The notes under the pieces are model-generated. The model searched no databases, was not told the origin of the DNA, and saw only the letters and a program-made list of their open reading frames with translations. A DNA stretch of 64,000 bases, from positions 186,001-250,000 of the forward strand of contig NZ_MLCE01000031.1 of NCBI RefSeq assembly GCF_002300165.1, written 5' to 3'. The stretch is from Streptomyces sp. Tue6028. Lineage in GTDB: Bacteria; Actinomycetota; Actinomycetes; Streptomycetales; Streptomycetaceae. Shown piece by piece: positions 58,649 to 64,000 of this stretch (position 1 is its first letter; every line of letters starts with the position of its first letter). Made by a program: the position numbers and the translations under genes.

Positions 58649-60967
58649 CTACGCGGGCTGCCCCCACCGAGGAGCGGCCTCGGCCGGCCGGACCGGTGCG
58701 ACGGTGAGGTCCGGGCGGTCGCCCCGCGCGGTGATCAGCGCCGACTCGCCCTTGCGCAGGGCGATGCGGATCGCGCCGTCGCCCGCGTCGGTGGTGTGCA
58801 GGGGCCGCCCGTGACCGTCGCGGACCTCGACCGGTCCCGTGATGCCGTGCCGTACGACGCAGGGCGCCCCCGCCTCGCTGAACAGCCGTACCCAGCGGGT
58901 CGTGCCGCCCGAGCGGACCGCCGAGAGCAGGAAGGCGCCCTGGGTACGGAAGTCGTGGACGGTGAGGTCGCGCCAGGCGGCGGGCAGGGCGGGAAAGACG
59001 CGGACGACTCCGCCCCACGACTGGCAGACCATGTCGTGCAGGGACTGGGCGGCGGAGAGCGGGGTCTCGATGACCGGGCCCGACTCCTTGTACATGGTGT
59101 TGGGCTGGATGAACCGGGTCATCAGCTCGCCCAGGTACGCGAGCGCGTCCTCGCCCTTGCCGAGCAGCGCGGACATCGACGCGGCGCCGGTGAAGGTGTA
59201 GCCCTGGAGGGCGCCCTCGAAGCCCACCCAGTGCGCCAGCGACCTCTCGATCAGGGCGCGTTCGTCGGGTGTGCGGCCGGTCAGCTCGTACAGCGGGTAC
59301 ACGGCGAGCAGGTGCGAGTAGTGGCGGTGCGACTTCGCGAACGGGATGTCGGCGCCGATCATGAAGCCGTTGGCGTCGGTCGGGTAGTCCACCCGCCGGG
59401 CGAGCACCTCGCGCCAGCGGGGCGCCGACTCGTCGTCGACACCGAGGAGTTCGGCGGACTCCAGGAGCGTGCGGCAGCCCCATGTCAGCAGCATCAGGTC
59501 GTAGTTGCAGTCGCGGGTGTTGCCGCCGTACTCGGGGGAGAAGGTCGCCGGGAGGTGGAGCCGGCCGTCCGTGCCCGGTTCCAGGAAGTGCAGGTAGTAG
59601 TTGACCGCCTTGCGCAGGAGCGGGAAGAGGACGTCGCGCAGGATCGACTCGTCCATGGTGTGGCGGTAGCTGAGCCAGACGTTGTGCAGGGCCCAGGTGA
59701 GGTTGCCGACCTCGGGGGTCGGCGGGTCCTGGCCCGGGATGCCGACGCCGTAGCCGGTGAGGGTGCCGGCCGCGCCGTTGACGAGCTGCGGGTCGGTGGT
59801 GCGCGGGATGCCGAGCGAGTCGCCCCGGTACCGCGCCGCCACCTCCTTGGCGAGGTTGTCCCGGAATTCGCCCAACGCCCTGGTCACCGCGTCGAGTTCG
59901 AGGTGGTTGGAGCCGTGGATCAGCCAGTACTCCAGTTGGACGTTGAGGTTCCACCAGGTGTTCGGCCACGGCGTGGGCTCCAGCCAGGGTCCGCTGGTGG
60001 CCATCACGGGGGCGTCCCGGCGGGCGGCGGACGCCGTCTTGTACAGCTGGATCCAGTAGAAGCGCTGGAGGCGCGCGTCGGGCAGGGAGAGGAAGCTCTT
60101 GCGGTAGTAGGCGTGCCACCGGGCGCGATGCGTCCGTGCCAGCCCGTCGTACGTCAGGGCGGAGGCGCCGCGCACGGCGGCGACCGCCCGCTCCGGCGCC
60201 GTGGACTTCGGGTAGGAGTGGGCGACATGGACGTACAGGGTGCGCGTGCCGCCCCTGGTCCGCTCCCGCCACGCGGTCGCGTGTCCGCCGCCCGACAGCA
60301 GCGGCTGCACGGCGGTGAGGACGCCGTCGCGCTCCACGACCTCGGCGGGCGGGTTGCCCCGGTAGCCGTCCGGCAGCGGTTTGAACGCGGCGCGCGGGCT
60401 GATGGCGTCCGCCGGGTGGAACACCCAGCGGAAGTCGCGCTCGCCGTCGCTGGGCGTCACCTCCACGGCGAGCACCGAACGGGAGTCGTGGACCAGTGCG
60501 CGCAGGGTCAGCGTGCCCCTGTCGGTGGTGAGCGTGCCGGTGAGTTCGGCGTCCTCCAGCCGCAGCCGCCAGTCCAGGCCGGTGATCGTGCCGGCCGGCT
60601 CCAGCGTGAACCAGCCGATGGGCAGGCGGGCGAGTCCGAAGAGCGAGCCGAACTCGGGGCGGTGGTCCTGCACCTCGGAGTGCTGCACGTTGAAGCGCAC
60701 GGCCCTGGTCTCGGCGCCCGGTTCCGCGTAGATGCCGGAACCGAGGAAGCCGTTGCCGAGGAACGGGCCCTCGTACCAGGTGCGCGGCATGCGCTGCCAG
60801 ACCAGGTCGGCGTCGTCGAGGACCGCCGTCCACGGGTCGGAGGCGGTGCTGTCCGGCTCGGCGGCCCCGGTCCGCGTCTGTGCCCGGGCCTGCGGACCGC
60901 CCGCCAGCAGCGCACCTCCCAGGGCGGGGCCGGTGGCGAGCACGGTACGTCTGGACGGGCTGGGCAT
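58649..60967 (-). CDS. Tat-exported GH95-type glycoside hydrolase
   Basis: A 772-residue glycosidase with a twin-arginine signal (SRRTVLATGPALGGALLAGG) and alanine-type cleavage near residue 30. The N-terminal beta domain (WYEGPFLGNGFLGSGIYAEPG), the (alpha/alpha)6 barrel (NTWWNLNVQLEYWLIHGSNHLEL, AGTLTGYGVGIPGQDPPTPEVGNLTWALHNVWLSYRHTMD, HRHYSHLLAVYPLYELTG) and a C-terminal beta domain match GH95 alpha-L-fucosidase/galactosidase-type enzymes. The specific sugar is not decided. AGGAGG lies 6 nt before ATG 60967, and a good HrdB-type promoter lies upstream. Confidence 0.85.
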   Translation of the reverse strand: MPSPSRRTVLATGPALGGALLAGGPQARAQTRTGAAEPDSTASDPWTAVLDDADLVWQRMPRTWYEGPFLGNGFLGSGIYAEPGAETRAVRFNVQHSEVQDHRPEFGSLFGLARLPIGWFTLEPAGTITGLDWRLRLEDAELTGTLTTDRGTLTLRALVHDSRSVLAVEVTPSDGERDFRWVFHPADAISPRAAFKPLPDGYRGNPPAEVVERDGVLTAVQPLLSGGGHATAWRERTRGGTRTLYVHVAHSYPKSTAPERAVAAVRGASALTYDGLARTHRARWHAYYRKSFLSLPDARLQRFYWIQLYKTASAARRDAPVMATSGPWLEPTPWPNTWWNLNVQLEYWLIHGSNHLELDAVTRALGEFRDNLAKEVAARYRGDSLGIPRTTDPQLVNGAAGTLTGYGVGIPGQDPPTPEVGNLTWALHNVWLSYRHTMDESILRDVLFPLLRKAVNYYLHFLEPGTDGRLHLPATFSPEYGGNTRDCNYDLMLLTWGCRTLLESAELLGVDDESAPRWREVLARRVDYPTDANGFMIGADIPFAKSHRHYSHLLAVYPLYELTGRTPDERALIERSLAHWVGFEGALQGYTFTGAASMSALLGKGEDALAYLGELMTRFIQPNTMYKESGPVIETPLSAAQSLHDMVCQSWGGVVRVFPALPAAWRDLTVHDFRTQGAFLLSAVRSGGTTRWVRLFSEAGAPCVVRHGITGPVEVRDGHGRPLHTTDAGDGAIRIALRKGESALITARGDRPDLTVAPVRPAEAAPRWGQPA

Positions 60968-61032
60968 GGCGCCTCCTGGCGACTCGTACGGCAACACACG
61001 CACGGTGATTCATCGGAGCTATCCCGGAAGGC

Positions 61033-61061
61033 AACGTAGAGATGGTGCGGTAGCCCGTCAA
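61033..61061 (-). promoter_or_regulatory. HrdB-type promoter of the GH95 gene
   Basis: On the minus strand TTGACG (61056-61061) and TACGTT (61033-61038) are 17 bp apart, an excellent principal-sigma promoter; transcription would start near 61026, giving a leader of about 59 nt. Confidence 0.65.
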
Positions 61062-61221
61062 TGGTCCGGGAGAGATCCGATGTGTTGATGCGTACGTGAA
61101 CGGCGGCCGGATGGTTGCACGCAGGCACGCTTCCGGCACCGCTCCCGAGTCCCTCGGCCCGGGTGCCGGCTCCCGGGCCCCGATCCCGGGCTCTCGGCCC
61201 CGCTCCTGGCCTGCTGCCGCC

Positions 61222-61350
61222 GGTCCCGGCTCATCGACGACCCGGCCCCGCTCCTCGGTCCCGGCTCCTCGACGACCCGGCCCGGCTCCTCGTCCCCGGC
61301 CTGTCGACCCTGGCGTCAGCTCGTTGGCCTCGTCCCAGGCTCCGCCGCCC
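61222..61350. repeat. low-complexity repeats, about 35-bp unit
   Basis: ggtcccggctc-tcgacgacccggccc occurs at 61222 and 61257 (35-bp period) with a partial copy further on. The stretch 61120-61440 is dominated by ccggctcc-type low-complexity sequence and holds no gene. Confidence 0.6.
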
Positions 61351-61450
61351 CGGTCCCGGCTCCTGTGAGGGGCGTCCACGGCCCCGTCGGGGTCTCGGCA
61401 CCCCGGCCCGACGCCGGGCCCACGTCCCGGCGCTCTGCCCCCGGTCCCAC

Positions 61451-61631
61451 GGCGGTCCGCAGCCGTGGGACCGGCTTTCCCGGCGGTCCGCAGCCGTGGG
61501 ACCGGCTTTCCCGGCGGTCCGCAGCGGTGGGACCGGCTTTCCCGGCGGTCCGCAGCGGTGGGACCGGCTTTCCCGGCGGTCCGCAGCCGTGGGACCGGCT
61601 TTCCCGGCGGCCCGCAGCCAGGGGACCGGGC
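61451..61631 (-). repeat. 31-bp tandem repeats, five full copies
   Basis: A 31-bp unit beginning ggcggtccgcagcc (or ggcggtccgcagcg) starts at 61451, 61482, 61513, 61544 and 61575, with a sixth decayed copy at 61606 running into the DUF456 stop (61632). Each unit can fold as CGGTCC...GGACCG, so the array could form a row of hairpins downstream of the gene. Confidence 0.93.
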
Positions 61632-62114
61632 TCAGCCCCAGATCACTGCCCCCAGCCACGCCCCCAGGATCAGCAGGCAGGCGAAGAACTCCGTCAGGAC
61701 GCTCCAGCCGCCCGCCCGCATCAATGTCCGTACCGCCGTGCCGGCCTGTCCGTGCCCGCCCAGCCGGCGCCGTTCGCACAGGTAGACGCCGCCGAGGAAA
61801 CCGGGTATCGCGCCGACCACCGGCACCAGGAGGAAGCCGAGCAGCGCCCCGAGACCGGCGTACACCGCCGTACGGGTGGTGGCGCCGCTCGCACGCAGCC
61901 GCCGCGGCGGGAGCGCCCAGCGGATCGCCCGGGACAGCAGCAGGACCCCGGTCGCGCCGACCAGCACCCCCCACGACAGGGCACGCGGGTCCTCCAGCGC
62001 CCACCACGCGACCGCGGCCCAGACCAGCCACGAGCCCGGCACACCGGGCACCAGTACTCCGGCCAGGCCGAGCAGCATCACCACGCCGACCGGCAGGAGT
62101 TCCCACGCTCCCAT
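61632..62114 (-). CDS. DUF456 membrane protein
   Basis: A 160-residue membrane protein with four hydrophobic helices (LLPVGVVMLLGLAGVLVPGVPGSWLVWAAVAWW, LVGATGVLLLSRAI, AVYAGLGALLGFLLVPVVGAIPGFLGGVYL, LTEFFACLLILGAWLGAVIWG). The GVPGSW and GAIPGFLGGVYLCE segments are those of DUF456 (PF04306), of unknown function. It lies directly before the 31-bp repeat array and 36 bp downstream of the TrmB/LuxR-type regulator on the same strand, so it may be part of its unit. Confidence 0.82.
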   Translation of the reverse strand: MGAWELLPVGVVMLLGLAGVLVPGVPGSWLVWAAVAWWALEDPRALSWGVLVGATGVLLLSRAIRWALPPRRLRASGATTRTAVYAGLGALLGFLLVPVVGAIPGFLGGVYLCERRRLGGHGQAGTAVRTLMRAGGWSVLTEFFACLLILGAWLGAVIWG

Positions 62115-62150
62115 CTGCCCAGGGTGCCGGAGCGAACGGGAAGCCGCAGG

Positions 62151-63182
62151 TCAGTCCCGCGCCACCCAGCCCCGCTCGTACGCGTGCCAGCCGAGCTGGA
62201 GCCGCGTCGTCACCCCCGTCAGCTCCATCAGCCGCTTCACCCGGCGCTGCACGGTCCTCAGCCCCAGATCCAGCTGCTTGGCGACGCTCGCGTCGGTGAG
62301 CCCGGCGAGCAGCAGCGACAGGATCTCCAGGTCCGTGCCGTCCGGCCCGTCGGGTTCCTGCTCCAGCACGCCCCGGCTGCCGATCCGCAGGGGCAGCGCG
62401 TCCCGCCACACCGAGTCGAAGAGCCCGGACAGCAGCTCCAGCAACCCGCTCGCGTGCACGACCAGCGCGGAGGGCTCCGCCGTGTTCGAGGTGAGGGGGA
62501 CCATCGCCAGCGCCCGGTCGGCGATGACCAGCTTGGTGGGGACCTGGTCCACGACCCGTACCTGTTCGTCCCGGCCGAGCGCCGCGGACAGCTCGGTGAT
62601 CCCGGTCGGCTTGTCGAGGACCGCGCGCTCGACGACCACCCGGAAACCGACGCCCCGCCCGACGGCCTGCTCCTCGGCGTCGTTGTCCATGCCGGAGACG
62701 GCCACGGGGTTCCCGGTGACCAGCGCGCACACCTCCTCGCTCGCCCCCAGCTGGAGCTGGAGGAAGCGCTGGGAGACGGCTGCCGCGCCCATCACCACCT
62801 CGACCAGGTCGTGCGCGGCGGGCTCCGCCGCCTGCGCGCGGTACTCCTCGGCGAGCAGCGCGGCCGCCAGCTCCGCCTTCTCCAGCTCGTGCCGCTGCTG
62901 GGTGAGCAGCGCGCCGAGCGCGACACCCGGCGGCGCGGCGACCCAGCGCCCGGGCCGGGCCGACGACTGCGCCGCAAGTCCGTGCCGCTCCAGCCGGCGC
63001 AGGGCGCGCTCCGTGTCGTACTCGCCGAGTGTGAGCCGTCGCGCGAGATCGGGCACGTCGGCGGCGCCCACGGACACGAGCGCCCGGTAGGCCGACTCGT
63101 GCGTCTCGTCCAGACCTATCGCTCCCAGCATGCGGCGAAGTCCCTCCCCGAGGATGCGTTCCGGCCGGTCGGTGGCGTCCAT
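62151..63182 (-). CDS. TrmB-like/LuxR-type transcriptional regulator
   Basis: A 343-residue regulator with a TrmB/PaaX-like winged helix near the start (LDETHESAYRALVSVGAADVPDLARRLTLGEYDTERALRRLERHGLAAQ) and a LuxR-type helix-turn-helix at the end (DLEILSLLLAGLTDASVAKQLDLGLRTVQRRVKRLMELTGVTTRLQLGWHAY). The central domain (VTGNPVAVSGMDNDAEEQAVGRGVGFRVVVERAVL) probably senses a ligand. ATG 63182 is preferred; ATG 63224 would add 14 residues. It diverges from the subtilisin-like gene, about 200 bp away, and could regulate it. Confidence 0.85.
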   Translation of the reverse strand: MDATDRPERILGEGLRRMLGAIGLDETHESAYRALVSVGAADVPDLARRLTLGEYDTERALRRLERHGLAAQSSARPGRWVAAPPGVALGALLTQQRHELEKAELAAALLAEEYRAQAAEPAAHDLVEVVMGAAAVSQRFLQLQLGASEEVCALVTGNPVAVSGMDNDAEEQAVGRGVGFRVVVERAVLDKPTGITELSAALGRDEQVRVVDQVPTKLVIADRALAMVPLTSNTAEPSALVVHASGLLELLSGLFDSVWRDALPLRIGSRGVLEQEPDGPDGTDLEILSLLLAGLTDASVAKQLDLGLRTVQRRVKRLMELTGVTTRLQLGWHAYERGWVARD

Positions 63183-63382
63183 GGCGGGAAACAGCCACGG
63201 CGCAAACCCGCCTGGGCACATCATCGCCGCACCACCCGCCTCTCTGCCAAGCTCACGCCACCGCAGCATCAACCACCGCCCGTAATGCCCTCCTTGGGCC
63301 TTCTTGGCCTGCGCGGACACGGTCTCACCGGCTCGTCCGGGCGCCGGCGGACACGGGTGGAGCGATCTTGGGGAGTGGGATT

Positions 63383-64000
63383 TTGGGGAAGACGACCGTC
63401 CGTACGGCACTGGGCGCGGCGACCGCCGCCGTCCTCGCCGTCACGGCAGCCGTGCCCGCAGGGGCCGCACACGACACGAAGAAGCCGCTGACCGGAAGCG
63501 GGGCCGCCGCCTCGGGTTCCGTCGTCACGCTCGTCACCGGCGACCGCGTCCTGGTGACGAAGGACGGGGCGACCGCCCTTCCCGGCGACGACGGCAGCAC
63601 TCCCTTCACACAGACCCGCCGGTCCGGCGAGGACCTGTACGTCTATCCCGCGGGAGCCGTCGCCGCCGTCGCCGCCGACCGCGTGGACGAGGAACTCTTC
63701 AACGTCACCGGCCTGGTCCGGCAGGGCTACGACGACGCCCACAGCGCGACCCTGCCGCTGATCGCCACGTACCGGGCGTCGGCCGCCCGCGCGGTCCCGG
63801 CCACGCCGCGCGGCGCCGAACGCGGTGTCGCCCTCGAACCGATCGACGGCGTCGCGCTCAAGGCCGACAAGAAGAAGGCCGCGGACTTCTGGGCCGACAT
63901 CACGAACTCCCGCTCCCGCGCCGCGGACGGGCTGAAGAAGCTGTGGCTCGACGAGAAGGTCCGGGCCACCCTGGACCGCTCGACCCGGCAGGTGCACGCC
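63383..64000 (+). CDS. subtilisin-like (S8) serine peptidase (3' truncated)
   Basis: The frame runs open to the window end. From TTG 63383 (GGGGAG 8 nt upstream) it begins with a signal peptide (VRTALGAATAAVLAVTAAVPAGAA) and a propeptide with SVVTLVTGDRVLVTKDG, DELFNVTGLVRQGYDDA-type text, and KLWLDEKVRATLDRSTRQVHA, which I recognise as the start of large secreted Streptomyces S8 peptidases, just before the first catalytic Asp region. The catalytic domain lies beyond the window. It is likely an extracellular protease and is divergent from a regulator. Confidence 0.85.
   Translation, partial: MGKTTVRTALGAATAAVLAVTAAVPAGAAHDTKKPLTGSGAAASGSVVTLVTGDRVLVTKDGATALPGDDGSTPFTQTRRSGEDLYVYPAGAVAAVAADRVDEELFNVTGLVRQGYDDAHSATLPLIATYRASAARAVPATPRGAERGVALEPIDGVALKADKKKAADFWADITNSRSRAADGLKKLWLDEKVRATLDRSTRQVHA

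Noticed and set aside
56775..61379. A 4.6-kb stop-free frame on the minus strand (1534 codons)
   Set aside because: It is in the antisense or off-frame register of the SGNH and GH95 genes and is very Arg/Pro/Gly rich; only its last 122 codons (PPOX protein) are supported. Long open shadows are expected at this GC content.
1..64000. tRNA, rRNA, transposase or integrase genes
   Set aside because: No T-loop (GGTTCGAATCC-like) segments, rRNA-like stretches or transposase motifs were noticed; this was a visual reading, so a tRNAscan/RNAmmer run would be decisive.

Overview
The window is chromosomal DNA of a high-GC actinomycete, almost certainly a Streptomyces: GC-rich throughout with strongly G/C third codon positions, GTG/TTG starts, many leaderless promoters, a cys/sir sulfur operon arranged as I remember it from S. 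coelicolor, an alditol oxidase that closely matches the S. coelicolor AldO I know, a mycothiol-type DsbA oxidoreductase and lipobox/Tat export signals. About 63 protein genes are supported, both end genes are cut by the window edge, and no rRNA, tRNA, CRISPR array, transposon or phage gene was seen.

Layout. 1-4.5 kb: small housekeeping and conserved genes (DUF1697, NTF2-like, transglutaminase-like, aldo/keto reductase with DUF3592, mycothiol-type metal-binding protein, DsbA-like). 4.5-14.1 kb, minus strand: sulfur assimilation and sulfonate uptake unit, reading leader peptide, sulfite reductase, 59-aa zinc ribbon, cysH, cysC, cysD, cysN, a 34-aa ORF, ssuA, ssuB, ssuC and a sirohydrochlorin chelatase. 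Sulfate is activated by CysDN/CysC, APS is reduced by CysH, sulfite is reduced by the siroheme enzyme, the chelatase helps supply siroheme, and SsuABC brings in organosulfonates. 14.2-31 kb: mixed metabolic genes with local regulators (GNAT, secreted protein, GAF regulator, AidB-like acyl-CoA dehydrogenase divergent from a YihY membrane protein, NmrA/AraC pair, VOC, ThuA, LacI/carboxylesterase pair, homocysteine methyltransferase, SDR/LysR pair). 31-48.6 kb: carbohydrate region: DUF2264 protein, PEP-mutase-like enzyme, hydrolase/TetR pair, AraC, then a minus-strand unit of sugar ABC transporter (binding protein and two permeases), GH2 beta-galactosidase and an MFS transporter, with a ROK repressor and alditol oxidase upstream and a 2-hydroxyacid dehydrogenase diverging. 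48.8-57.1 kb: flavin/PPOX proteins, an unusual radical SAM enzyme, a membrane protein joining a sigma/anti-sigma-like cytoplasmic part to an external cellulose-binding module, RsgA with a structured leader and a 23-aa upstream ORF, and an Ada-AlkA fusion with a degenerate glycosylase domain. 57.4-64 kb: secreted SGNH hydrolase, Tat-exported GH95-type glycosidase, DUF456, a TrmB/LuxR-type regulator and the start of a subtilisin-like protease.

Two themes cut across the window. Many genes have a TANNNT-type -10 box only 6-7 nt before the start codon, which indicates leaderless transcripts. Many intergenic gaps, mostly just after stop codons, carry GC-rich tandem repeats of 17-48 bp whose sequence differs at each site; they look like minisatellites that arose separately at each place. 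The most promising leads for new biology are the sigma-like/CBM2 membrane protein (51943-53427), the rsgA leader with its MerR-type promoter spacing (53452-53681), the CX8CX2C radical SAM protein (49557-50888), the sulfur-operon leader and micro-genes, and the repeat family.
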